Assembly: GCA_049116315.1 (NCBI GenBank)
Contig: JAGDZD010000015.1
Location: 248,001-312,000 of the forward strand
DNA length: 64,000 nt
Source of the DNA: Thalassobius sp049116315
GTDB lineage: Bacteria > Pseudomonadota > Alphaproteobacteria > Rhodobacterales > Rhodobacteraceae
Reading direction: 5' to 3'
This document shows positions 1-7,909 of this stretch, piece by piece. Position numbers and translations under genes: made by a program. The stretch's first letter is position 1, and each line of letters begins with the position of its first letter. The notes under the pieces are model-generated. The model was not told where the DNA came from and did not search any database. It worked only from the letters and a program-made list of their open reading frames with translations.

Positions 1-217
1 AATCAATGGCGGTGAAATCTTGTCCTTCGACCAAGCCTGCGCGCACAAAGGCGTCGCGGTTGCGAATCTGGGTGACGATATGCACCTCTGCCACACGGCC
101 AATGGCGCGGGCCAATGACCAGCCAACCAAAGGCACGCTGACCCATTCAGGATTGGCAGCTTCTGCAACGATCAAAACGCGGAGGGGGGCCGATGATGTA
201 GAGATAGGCGCACTCAC
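1..217 (-). CDS. Glycosyltransferase, N-terminal part (cut by window edge)
   Basis: The first 72 codons of a reading frame that runs off the left edge. The translation begins VSAPISTSSAPLRVLIVAEA and continues with a pattern (NPEWVSVPLVGWS, then VHIVTQIRNRDAFVRAG) that I associate with the N-terminal Rossmann domain of family-1-type glycosyltransferases in polysaccharide clusters. The start is a GTG at 217-215 that overlaps the stop of the upstream polymerase gene as GTGA, a four-base overlap typical of translational coupling. Being in one operon with a Wzy-like protein supports a role in exopolysaccharide assembly at the cytoplasmic membrane. Donor and acceptor sugars cannot be told, and the rest of the protein is outside the window. 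Confidence 0.72.
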   Translation of the reverse strand, partial: MSAPISTSSAPLRVLIVAEAANPEWVSVPLVGWSLARAIGRVAEVHIVTQIRNRDAFVRAGLVEGQDFTAID

Positions 218-1596
218 ATTATGGATTGTAGTTTCAATTTGACGGCCCGCTTTTTGGCTTCGGCGGTTTCTGCATAGCCTAGCAGAGTTCCCGCAATCAG
301 CCATGTCAAAGGTGTCAATGTGGCGTTGGGCAACAGATCGACCAAGTTGACAGCCAACATCAAGCTGAGCCCGCCGATATAGGGCGACCAAATTGCACTT
401 TCTTGGCCGCGGATTTTGAACCAAGCCAACAAGATCGGCGACGAGAGCAAGCCGATTTCGGCAATGAACCCAGTCCAGCCATAGATGCCCAGCACAATCA
501 CCCAGCGCCCGTCGCTGACGGTCAGGAATTCACCCGTCACCGGATCAAGGATCATGTTGCGCCCCCAACTGCCCCAACCAAACAAGGGGCGTTCTAAGGC
601 GCGCTGCAGTAGGGTGGATTCATTGTCGAGCCGGAACTGAAGCGAGGCGGCGCGCTCTTCGCTATAGCGGGCGATAAATTGCAACAACTCAGCTTCGGGC
701 AGCAGGCCCAGCCCTTTTAGGATCGGATAGCTGATCGCGAGCAAGGCCATAAGCATTGCGAGCCGCAGCTTGAGCGCCCGTGGCAAGAACAATATCAGCG
801 GCAAAAGGGCGACCGCATAGAGCAATGAGCCAACGGATTTACACAAGAAGAGCACGCCCGCCATGTAAAACACGCCCACGATCAACATCGCTTTGTTGCT
901 GCCCGTTGCGGGGCGCACCAAAGTTGCCGTTGCGCAGAGCGCCATGAGCGCAAAAAACGCAGCCCATAAGCCGTGGTACAAAAAGACAATCGGTCTGAAG
1001 CCGCCAAAGCGGATCATCTGATCAAAGCTGTGTTGGAAGTAGCCATAAATCCAGACGTTCATCTGAGGCGATAGCCGTACTTCGATGAGCATCGGCAACG
1101 AATAAAATAGCCCCCAAAGCATATAGGCCAACAGCAGGTCTTTTTGGCCTTGTTCCTGAGACAAGAAGCTGCGCGCCATCAGCAGGGGCAGGACAAGGAT
1201 CGATTGCTGCATAACCAAAGACAAAGAGTCTTTGATCCCAAGGCCGGGCAATCCCACCAGTCCAAAAAACACCGGATCCATATTGGTTAGCGCCGTCAGG
1301 ACGGGGGAAAAGACAAACACAGCAATCAATGCGATGGTTAGGCGACTTTCCGGGATCAGCCTCAGCTTGTCGCGATGCAGCAACCAACAACACACAAAAG
1401 CAGAAATGCTGGGAATGTTTTCTTTGGTCAATGTTGGGATCAAGGGCAGGTCAAAGACCATCGGAGGTGGGGGCAACAGCAGATAGCCACCAAACACAGC
1501 CACCAATAGCGCCCGCCCGGGGGGCAGCGCCTTAAAAATCCCGAAGGTGATGAAGGGCCAAAGCCCCAGCATCAATATGGCAATTGCGTTTGGCAT
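214..1596 (-). CDS. O-antigen ligase/polymerase-like (Wzy-type) membrane protein
   Basis: A 460-residue, very hydrophobic protein with about ten to twelve predicted membrane segments and one larger hydrophilic loop at about residues 300-370. The loop holds a pattern (LLQRALERPLFGWGSWGRN) like the Wzy_C/O-antigen-ligase loop, where a conserved arginine and G-x-G residues follow a membrane helix. Proteins of this kind polymerise or ligate undecaprenyl-linked repeat units at the outer face of the inner membrane. The gene lies between an initiating sugar transferase and a glycosyltransferase on the same strand, as expected for an exopolysaccharide locus. The ATG at 1596 has only a weak Shine-Dalgarno. 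This family is poorly conserved, so the assignment rests on topology, the loop motif and context. Confidence 0.7.
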   Translation of the reverse strand: MPNAIAILMLGLWPFITFGIFKALPPGRALLVAVFGGYLLLPPPPMVFDLPLIPTLTKENIPSISAFVCCWLLHRDKLRLIPESRLTIALIAVFVFSPVLTALTNMDPVFFGLVGLPGLGIKDSLSLVMQQSILVLPLLMARSFLSQEQGQKDLLLAYMLWGLFYSLPMLIEVRLSPQMNVWIYGYFQHSFDQMIRFGGFRPIVFLYHGLWAAFFALMALCATATLVRPATGSNKAMLIVGVFYMAGVLFLCKSVGSLLYAVALLPLILFLPRALKLRLAMLMALLAISYPILKGLGLLPEAELLQFIARYSEERAASLQFRLDNESTLLQRALERPLFGWGSWGRNMILDPVTGEFLTVSDGRWVIVLGIYGWTGFIAEIGLLSSPILLAWFKIRGQESAIWSPYIGGLSLMLAVNLVDLLPNATLTPLTWLIAGTLLGYAETAEAKKRAVKLKLQSIM

Positions 1597-1814
1597 TGTG
1601 TGCCCGTGTGTGTCCCGATGTGCCAGCCAGAGCTGACGTTGGTGTCATTGGAATATACGACACAGCTTTATCGCAACGTTAGGGCAGAATAATGGCATCG
1701 CGCCAAAGAATAGCAAATTTGTGGAGAATGACGGTCGGCGTGGTCTTGCATGACAAATGGACGACCGATCACGTGGCGCACTTGCAGCGCCCAATCTTTT
1801 GATTAAGGCACTGC

Positions 1815-1828
1815 GATCACGGGTGATC
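1815..1828. repeat. 14-bp perfect inverted repeat just after the sugar transferase stop
   Basis: GATCAC, GG, GTGATC forms a perfect hairpin that begins at the sugar transferase stop codon on the minus strand. No U-tract follows, so it is a weak terminator candidate or an mRNA 3'-end stabiliser. From here to the polymerase start at 1596 I see no gene. Confidence 0.4.
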
Positions 1829-2517
1829 TATTTTCCGGTCGCTTTGATCACGACCCCAATTGTAGCAAGCAGAATTTTCAGATCTGTAACCAGCGATTGG
1901 TCGTGGAAATAAGCGGTGTCAAACCGGGCCCGCTCACGGAAGGCGCTTTCGTTACGCAAAGAGGTCTGCCAATAACCTGTGATACCGGGGCGCATGGCAT
2001 AGTACTCAGTTCCTGGGTAAATTGCGCGTTGATCGCACATCATTGGACGTGGACCTACCAAAGACATTTCGCCTTTTAGGACGTTGATCAGCTGCGGTAG
2101 CTCATCCAAAGAGGTCTGGCGGATCAGTCGTCCAAACCACGTGATCCGAGGGTCATTGGTCAACTTTTGATGTGTATTCCATTCGCTGCGGGCCGCTGGG
2201 TTTCGTTGCAGATGGTCTTCCAACACGGCGTCAGCATTGTGGATCATGCTGCGCATTTTGATCATGTTGAATATTTGGCCGTTCTTGCCCACGCGTTTTT
2301 GCAAATAGAAAGGCGACTTCCCATCCAATGCTACGACAGCCGCCATGATAGCTACGACGACCAAGACCATCGGTGCCATGAACAGAACCAAGAAGACGTC
2401 AAACGCACGTTTGCCCAGTGCCTGATAGGTGCTAGGCAAGGATACGGTGTCTTCAAATGCGCTTTGCACTGGCGCCGCTTCCTTCAGATCGATTGCTTTT
2501 GATATTTGAACGTTCAT
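1828..2517 (-). CDS. Initiating sugar transferase (ExoY/WcaJ-like polyprenyl-phosphate sugar-1-phosphate transferase)
   Basis: A 229-residue bacterial sugar transferase (PF02397 type). After a short cytoplasmic leader there is one membrane segment (FDVFLVLFMAPMVLVVVAI), then the cytoplasmic catalytic region with the family hallmarks: KRVGKNGQIFNMIKMRSM, then FGRLIRQTSLDELPQLINVL with the DELPQ signature, then GEMSLVGPRP and the C-terminal RPGITGYWQ. It transfers a hexose-1-phosphate from a nucleotide sugar to undecaprenyl phosphate, the first step of exopolysaccharide repeat-unit assembly. An upstream in-frame ATG at 2667 exists, but the ATG at 2517 follows a good GAGAGGG site at proper spacing and gives the usual family length. 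Its transcript probably continues toward the Wzy-like gene 231 bp downstream. Confidence 0.9.
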   Translation of the reverse strand: MNVQISKAIDLKEAAPVQSAFEDTVSLPSTYQALGKRAFDVFLVLFMAPMVLVVVAIMAAVVALDGKSPFYLQKRVGKNGQIFNMIKMRSMIHNADAVLEDHLQRNPAARSEWNTHQKLTNDPRITWFGRLIRQTSLDELPQLINVLKGEMSLVGPRPMMCDQRAIYPGTEYYAMRPGITGYWQTSLRNESAFRERARFDTAYFHDQSLVTDLKILLATIGVVIKATGK

Positions 2518-3416
2518 CAAACACCCTCTCAATTCTACTATGGTCGCAATGGTCAACCGCAGTGAGCAGTCGACGTTTTGCACAAGCCAAAAGCGCCATT
2601 GCGAACGCAATGACAGAGCAGTGGCCAAAATGTTTTCGTGGTTACAGGTGGGAAGGCAGATACCCATCTGTCGTTTCAGCTTTAGATCAACAACTACGTG
2701 AAACTTTCACTGTATTTTCACCAATCTTGGGTGAGAATTCAGCGGGAATTGAAACACGTTTTCCCCGTTATTGAGCTAAGTTGTACATCTTGTATGCCCA
2801 GCCAATATCGCTCAGTCAATGAAATCGGGCAATTTGCAACTGCAGCGAGACGCTAGTCACAAAGTACTGGTTTCGCCAAAAAATACCTGTCAATGAAATG
2901 CCGGTTGTCGTCGGAAACGTCCGAAATCAGTCAAGTGACTGTGTTTCCGGCACCCGCTGAAAAGGGACCGTGAAGTGGTTTTTTTGACGCTTGCTTGAAG
3001 AGTTTGTTCGAGCGTTTGATACAGTCGATGGCGCAGAGCGTTTCTGTTGGCAGATGAAAAACAATCGACCCAGCCAACTCACAATTTTGCTATGAAATTT
3101 GAACAGCTGGGAGTGTTGGAATCTTTGACGCCAGTGTCAGCTTTCTGGAACTTTACAGAGTTGTGCGTTAATTTTGTGTCAAAGATTCGGCACCTGTTGA
3201 ACACCGATTTGTGCCCGAACTCGCTCTTGTCGAGAAGTTTGCTCAATCTGTGGTTGCTGATACTTTGGAAACAGTATGCCAACTCAGCGAGAATTGTTCT
3301 TTCTCAGGTAAGCATACGGCCCAACTGATTCGTTTTTTATACATATTGAAGACAGTTTCGCATTGCAGAAGGCTGTAGCGTGCTCAACAAAAGTATAGGG
3401 TTCCAGTCAAACCGGA
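2518..3416. other. Gene-poor intergenic stretch of about 930 bp
   Basis: AT-richer than its surroundings. It holds the promoter region of the minus-strand sugar transferase on the left and the 3' flank of the alcohol dehydrogenase on the right. A nested inverted repeat lies at 2912-2949 (outer CGGAAAC/GTTTCCG, inner CAGTCA/TGACTG), followed 30 bp later by a run of seven T at 2979-2985. A 93-codon plus-strand frame at 3047-3328 has no convincing start signal and no recognisable domain. A second, unstarted frame across about 3170-3375 has a more protein-like composition, perhaps a decayed gene. I call no gene here. Confidence 0.5.
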
Positions 3417-3439
3417 AAGAAGGGGGCATCAAGCCCCCT
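3412..3439 (-). terminator. Intrinsic terminator of the catabolic operon
   Basis: Read on the minus strand this is a GGGGGC-TTGAT-GCCCCC hairpin (3422-3438) followed by a T-rich TTCTTTCC run, 12 bases beyond the alcohol dehydrogenase stop. It closes the operon that starts at 11727. Confidence 0.85.
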
Positions 3440-3450
3440 ACTAAATGATG

Positions 3451-4596
3451 TTAGAAGCAGGCTTCAAATAGGGCTTTGGTGTTTTCTGCGGTCATCTCAA
3501 CCGGGTTGCCCCCTGTTGATGGATCCGCCAAAGCGCCTTTGACCAGCAAAGCAATGTCAGGGTCTGTGATCCCCAGTGCGGTCAGGTTGGCTGGAATGCC
3601 CAAAGAGGCGTTCAGCTCTCCGACAAAGGCAAAGAACCCGTCAAAGCCGCCTTCGATACCCAGATAGGCCGCAGCGCGTTCGATGCGCTCTTCGATGGCA
3701 GAGCGGTTGAACGTCAGCACAGGCTGCATCACGACCGCATTGGTGGTGCCGTGGTGGGTGTGATGAATGGCGCCAATCGGGTGGCTAAGGGCGTGGATTG
3801 CCCCAAGGCCCTTTTGAAAGGCCACCGCGCCCATCGCTGCCGCTGCCATCATCTGGCCTCGTGCCTCGATGTCAGTGCCATCCGCATAGGCACGCGGTAA
3901 ATAGTCTTTGACCAGCCGCAGCCCTTCCAAAGCGATACCCTGAGACATCGGATGGAAATGCGGCGAGCAGAACGCCTCAAGGCAATGGGCAAAGGCATCC
4001 ATTCCGGTCCCTGCTGTGATCGGTTTGGGCATGCCAACCGTCAGCTCTGGATCGGCAATCACGATGCTGGGCAGCACCTTGGGGTGAAAGATGATCTTCT
4101 TTTCGTGGCTGACCGAATTGGTCAAAACGCTGGCGCGTCCAACCTCGGACCCGGTGCCTGCGGTTGTTGGCACTGCAATGATCGGGGCGATGACGTCGGC
4201 GTTGGCGCGAGTCCACCAGTCGCCGATATCTTCGTAGTCCCAGACCGGGCGCGTCTGGCCCGCCATAAAGGCCACCATTTTCCCCAGATCCAATCCCGAT
4301 CCCCCGCCAAAGGCGATCACACCGTCATGCGCCCCGTCACGATAGACCTTCAGGCCATCCTCAAGGTTCAACTCGGTTGGGTTCGGGTCCACTTCTGAAA
4401 AGATCCCGCGCCCTAATCCTGCGCCGTCCAGAACATCCAGTGCGGCGGCTGTGATTGGCAGGGCGGCCAGCCCCTTGTCTGTGACCAGCAACGGTTTTTT
4501 GATGCCCAGTTCGGCGCAGGCGTCAGGCAATTCACTGATGCGCCCCGCACCAAAGCGGATGGCGTTGGGATAAGACCAATTCGCAGTCAAAGTCAT
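3451..4596 (-). CDS. Iron-containing (group III) alcohol dehydrogenase
   Basis: A 381-residue PF00465-type NAD(P)-dependent alcohol dehydrogenase. The nucleotide-binding GGGS lies at about residues 97-100 and PTTAGTGSEV at 143-152. Metal ligands are visible as D200 and H204 (GMDAFAHCLEA) plus the histidines of GAIHALSHPIGAIHHTHHG further on. The ATG at 4596 overlaps the upstream aldehyde dehydrogenase stop as ATGA, with GAGGAA in front. An earlier in-frame ATG at 4698 would add 34 residues of out-of-frame aldehyde dehydrogenase sequence and is rejected. As the last gene of the operon, paired with an aldehyde dehydrogenase and a glutamine-synthetase-like ligase, it probably oxidises the alcohol group of a glutamylated intermediate. 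The substrate is inference. Confidence 0.9.
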   Translation of the reverse strand: MTLTANWSYPNAIRFGAGRISELPDACAELGIKKPLLVTDKGLAALPITAAALDVLDGAGLGRGIFSEVDPNPTELNLEDGLKVYRDGAHDGVIAFGGGSGLDLGKMVAFMAGQTRPVWDYEDIGDWWTRANADVIAPIIAVPTTAGTGSEVGRASVLTNSVSHEKKIIFHPKVLPSIVIADPELTVGMPKPITAGTGMDAFAHCLEAFCSPHFHPMSQGIALEGLRLVKDYLPRAYADGTDIEARGQMMAAAAMGAVAFQKGLGAIHALSHPIGAIHHTHHGTTNAVVMQPVLTFNRSAIEERIERAAAYLGIEGGFDGFFAFVGELNASLGIPANLTALGITDPDIALLVKGALADPSTGGNPVEMTAENTKALFEACF

Positions 4597-5975
4597 AGCT
4601 GTTTCCTCAGGTGGAAAGATTTGGGTCGAGTGAGGTTGTGATAGCCGATGATCGACAGGCCACCGCCACGTCCAGTGTCTTTGCAGCCAGTCCAACATAG
4701 GGCCGGATCCAGATAGTCCGCCCGGTTCATAAAGACGGTTCCGGTTTCAATCTGATTGCCAATCGCCTCGGCGCGCGCCACATCCGCTGTCCACAAAGAT
4801 GCGGTCAGGCCAAAATCGCTGTCATTCATCAAGGCCAAGGCTTCTGCGTCATCTTTGACCTTCATGATGCCTACGACAGGGCCAAAGCTTTCTTCACGCA
4901 TCACCCGCATGTCATGGGTCACATCCACCAGGATCTGCGGCATCAAATAGGCGCCGCCATCTTCGGGAAAGAGTGCAGGATCGATCAAAGGTTTGGCGCC
5001 GTCCGCAACGGCCTCAGCGACTTGGGCGCGCACGTCATCGGCAAACCGCACCTGCGCCATCGGCCCAAGCGTCGTTTCTGGATCCAACGGATTGCCCAAC
5101 TTGTAGCCCTCGACAATTTTCACGGCCTTTTCGACAAAGGCGTCAAATAAGCTCTCAACGACATAGATCCGCTCGATGCCACAACAGCATTGCCCTGAGT
5201 TGAACATCGCCCCGTCAATCAAGGTGTCCACGGCGGCGTCCAGATCGGCGTCCTCCATGACATAGCCGGGATCTTTGCCCCCCAGTTCCAGCCCCACACC
5301 GGTAAAGGTGCCCGCAGCGGCGCGTTCAATCGCGCGTCCGCCGCCCACGGATCCGGTGAAATTGACAAAGCCAAAGCTTTTGGCCGCAATCAGATCTGAG
5401 GTGACATCATGCGACAGACACACATTCTGAAACACCTCAGCAGGAATGCCCGCGGCGTGAAACGCATCGGCCATGCGCTCGCCCACCAACAGCGTCTGCG
5501 TGGCGTGCTTTAACACCACCGCATTGCCCGCAATCAGTGCCGGGGCCACGGTGTTGATCGCGGTCATGAACGGATAGTTCCACGGGGCAATCACCAAAAC
5601 CACCCCATGGGCTTCACGCGCGATATAGCGTTTGAACGCTGCGCTGTCTTCCAATGCCACAGGTGCCAAAGCCTCCTCGGCAATCTGGGCCATATAGCTG
5701 GCGCGCTCATTAAAGCCGCCAAATTCGCCGCCATAGCGCACCGGTCGCCCCATCTGTTGAGCGATCTCAGGCACAATGGCCTCATTCATGGCGCCGACGT
5801 TTTCCACACCTTTCATGACCAAGGCCACACGCTCTGCCAACGGGCGCGCCGCCCAGGCTTTCTGGGCCGTTCGCGCCGCAGCAACGGCCTCAGTGGCCGC
5901 CTCTAAACTCAACACATCTCTTTCGGCAACAACCGATCCGTCGATCGGTGAAATACACGTCAGTTTCTGGCCCAT
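4593..5975 (-). CDS. NAD(P)-dependent aldehyde dehydrogenase
   Basis: A 460-residue ALDH superfamily enzyme. The Rossmann and catalytic landmarks are all present: APWNYPF (about 130-136), FTGSVGGGRA (206-215), general base E230 in LELGGKD, and the nucleophile in FNSGQCCC (the family position GQxC is C264). I start it at the ATG at 5975, behind GGAG at proper spacing. Upstream starts would add a tail unlike the family. Operon position, between a glutamate-amine ligase and an iron alcohol dehydrogenase, suggests an aldehyde produced from a glutamylated alcohol, comparable to PuuC in the putrescine route. A generic succinate-semialdehyde or betaine-aldehyde role cannot be excluded from the sequence. 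Confidence 0.9.
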   Translation of the reverse strand: MGQKLTCISPIDGSVVAERDVLSLEAATEAVAAARTAQKAWAARPLAERVALVMKGVENVGAMNEAIVPEIAQQMGRPVRYGGEFGGFNERASYMAQIAEEALAPVALEDSAAFKRYIAREAHGVVLVIAPWNYPFMTAINTVAPALIAGNAVVLKHATQTLLVGERMADAFHAAGIPAEVFQNVCLSHDVTSDLIAAKSFGFVNFTGSVGGGRAIERAAAGTFTGVGLELGGKDPGYVMEDADLDAAVDTLIDGAMFNSGQCCCGIERIYVVESLFDAFVEKAVKIVEGYKLGNPLDPETTLGPMAQVRFADDVRAQVAEAVADGAKPLIDPALFPEDGGAYLMPQILVDVTHDMRVMREESFGPVVGIMKVKDDAEALALMNDSDFGLTASLWTADVARAEAIGNQIETGTVFMNRADYLDPALCWTGCKDTGRGGGLSIIGYHNLTRPKSFHLRKQL

Positions 5976-6071
5976 GCCAAACACTCCAGTTTCGAAGGAC
6001 GGCAAGACAGCATTCATCTTGCCAAAAATACTCGCGCCGCAGGCGTTGCCACGGCACCCGTTGCGCAAACG

Positions 6072-7436
6072 TCAGGCGCGTTCAAACCCACGGCGCAGTT
6101 CATAATCGGTGACCGCCGCGTCAAAGTCTTCCTGTTCAACTTCGGCAGCGCGGACATAGTGATCCACTGCCCAATCTCCCAGCGCGGTGCGCAACATCGC
6201 CGAGCCGCGCAGGGTTTCAGTGGCCTGTATCAAAGAATGCGGCACATTTGGCACGTCCTTGGCCGCATAGACATCGCCTGAAATCGGTGCGCCCAGCTCC
6301 AGATTTTCTTCGATGCCAGCCAATCCTGCGGCCAGCAAAACGGCGGTCGCCAGATAGGGGTTCAGATCCGAGCCTCCGATACGGCATTCGATCCGCACGG
6401 CTTTGGTGTCCGCGCCGCACAGCCGGAAGGCGGCGGTGCGATTGTCGACAGACCAGACGGTTTTGGTTGGGGCAAAGCTGCCTTTTTGGAACCGCTTATA
6501 GCTGTTGACGTAGGGCGCTAGAAAATAGGTGATTTCGGGCGCGTACTTTAGCTGACCGGCCACATAAGAGCGCATCAAGTCTGACATGCCGTGCTCGGCC
6601 TTGGGATCAAAGAAGGCATTGGCACCATCTTTCCACATCGATTGATGCACATGGCTGGAAGAACCAACCTTATCCGCGCGCCATTTCGGCAGGAAACTTG
6701 CGGCATGGCCGTGTTGCCAAGCGATTTCTTTGGTGGCGTGTTTGGCGATCACATGGTGTTCGGCGGTCAGCATGGCTGGCGCGTATTTGATATTCAGCTC
6801 TTCTTGACCGGCCTCTGCTTCCCCTTTGGTGTTTTCCACGGGAATGCCTGCTGCATAAAGATGATTGCGCAGCGGGCGCATGATCGCTTCTTCTTTGGTG
6901 GTCTGGAAGATGTGATAATCTTCGTTGTAGTCCGAAATCGGCTTTAGGTCGCGAAACCCCGAAGCGGCAATCTCTTTATAGCTCTTCTCAAACAGGAAGA
7001 ATTCCAACTCGGTGGCGGTGTATGGGGTCAACCCCATCGCCTCGGCGCGCGCGACCTGCTTTTTCAGCAAGGTGCGGGGGGCATGTTCGATCTCTTTGTG
7101 GGTGTGGTGATCCAGCGTGTCACACAGAACCAAAGCGGTGCCTTCCAACCACGGCACCGGGCGGATCGTGCTCAGGTCTGGCTTCATCACATAATCGCCA
7201 TAGCCATTTTCCCAGCTGGTGGCGGCATAGCCTTCGGGTGTGGCCATTTCCAGATCGGTGGCCAACAGGTAATTGCAGCAATGGGTCTCTTCCCAGGCAT
7301 CGTTCACAAAGTGATGGCCAACAAACCGTTTGCCCATCAGCCGGCCCTGCATATCGATGGTGCAGGCCAGAACGGTGTCAATTGTGCCGGCCTCAACCTG
7401 AGATTTGAGCATTTCGAAAGTGTAAGTGTTCGCCAT
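6072..7436 (-). CDS. Glutamine-synthetase-family ligase (probable gamma-glutamyl-amine synthetase)
   Basis: 454 residues with a complete GS catalytic fold: ELEFFLF (143-149), GEAEAGQEELN (205-215, the counterpart of NEVxPGQ), SSHVHQS (260-266), NSYKRF (311-316), and DNRTAAFR and RIECRIGGSDLNPYL near the end. The N-terminal beta-grasp has the form CTIDMQGRLMGKR and lacks the DGSS ammonium-binding motif of true glutamine synthetase. This is the pattern of PuuA/IpuC-like enzymes that ligate glutamate to an amine with ATP. The ATG at 7436 has GAGGCA upstream. Neighbours (alcohol and aldehyde dehydrogenases, TRAP importer, amidohydrolase) fit a glutamylated amine pathway. True ammonium assimilation is unlikely in this context, but the amine itself is unknown. 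Confidence 0.85.
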   Translation of the reverse strand: MANTYTFEMLKSQVEAGTIDTVLACTIDMQGRLMGKRFVGHHFVNDAWEETHCCNYLLATDLEMATPEGYAATSWENGYGDYVMKPDLSTIRPVPWLEGTALVLCDTLDHHTHKEIEHAPRTLLKKQVARAEAMGLTPYTATELEFFLFEKSYKEIAASGFRDLKPISDYNEDYHIFQTTKEEAIMRPLRNHLYAAGIPVENTKGEAEAGQEELNIKYAPAMLTAEHHVIAKHATKEIAWQHGHAASFLPKWRADKVGSSSHVHQSMWKDGANAFFDPKAEHGMSDLMRSYVAGQLKYAPEITYFLAPYVNSYKRFQKGSFAPTKTVWSVDNRTAAFRLCGADTKAVRIECRIGGSDLNPYLATAVLLAAGLAGIEENLELGAPISGDVYAAKDVPNVPHSLIQATETLRGSAMLRTALGDWAVDHYVRAAEVEQEDFDAAVTDYELRRGFERA

Positions 7437-7445
7437 TGTGTTGCC

Positions 7446-7862
7446 TCAGGTCGATTTTGATGTTGCGGATTTTGCCAGCCACAGAGCCAGCAATGGGAAG
7501 CCAATAAGTTCTAACAAGAATGAGCCAATCACGTCGTTCGACAGAACCACGGCCCAAGATCCGCTTAGGCGAAACAGCCCAGCCAGTGCAATGATAAGAC
7601 ATAGTGAGATTATCGATTGGCGTAACAACTCCGTGCGCCAGGCCCCAAGCAGGAAAACCAGCCCAACCGCACACCAGACACCGCCCAGGAACCGGGTGTG
7701 GCTGTCCTGCGTGGCAAACACATCGGGAAGGGTTGCGGCAACATAGGAGGGATCAATTTGCCATCCCAGCGTTGCAATGCCACCCAGGCCAATGTCGGCG
7801 CCCAGAAAAACAACGGCCAGCCCGATCAAAGCCAGCACCAATTTTTGCAGTACTCTCATCAT
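7446..7862 (-). CDS. Small membrane protein, DUF4345-like
   Basis: 138 residues with four hydrophobic segments. The motif FLGGVWCAVGLVFL in the middle, preceded by polar residues (FATQDSHTR), resembles DUF4345 four-helix proteins. Function is unknown. Two adjacent ATGs (7862 and 7859) lie behind AGGAC; either could be used. It sits only 9 bp before the GS-like ligase and 47 bp after the TRAP binding protein, so it is almost certainly cotranscribed with the catabolic operon although it is not a usual member of TRAP systems. It could be an accessory membrane factor or a passenger. Confidence 0.65.
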   Translation of the reverse strand: MMRVLQKLVLALIGLAVVFLGADIGLGGIATLGWQIDPSYVAATLPDVFATQDSHTRFLGGVWCAVGLVFLLGAWRTELLRQSIISLCLIIALAGLFRLSGSWAVVLSNDVIGSFLLELIGFPLLALWLAKSATSKST

Positions 7863-7909
7863 TGCGTCCTATGAAGAGTGGGGACGGGCGGACCCGTCCC
7901 CAAGGTGAT

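Noticed and set aside
3047..3328. 93-codon plus-strand frame in the intergenic gap
   Set aside because: No ribosome site, no recognisable domain, and an overlapping minus-strand frame is equally plausible.
6072..7436. Genuine glutamine synthetase (glnA)
   Set aside because: Lacks the DGSS ammonium-site motif and sits in a catabolic operon without glnB.
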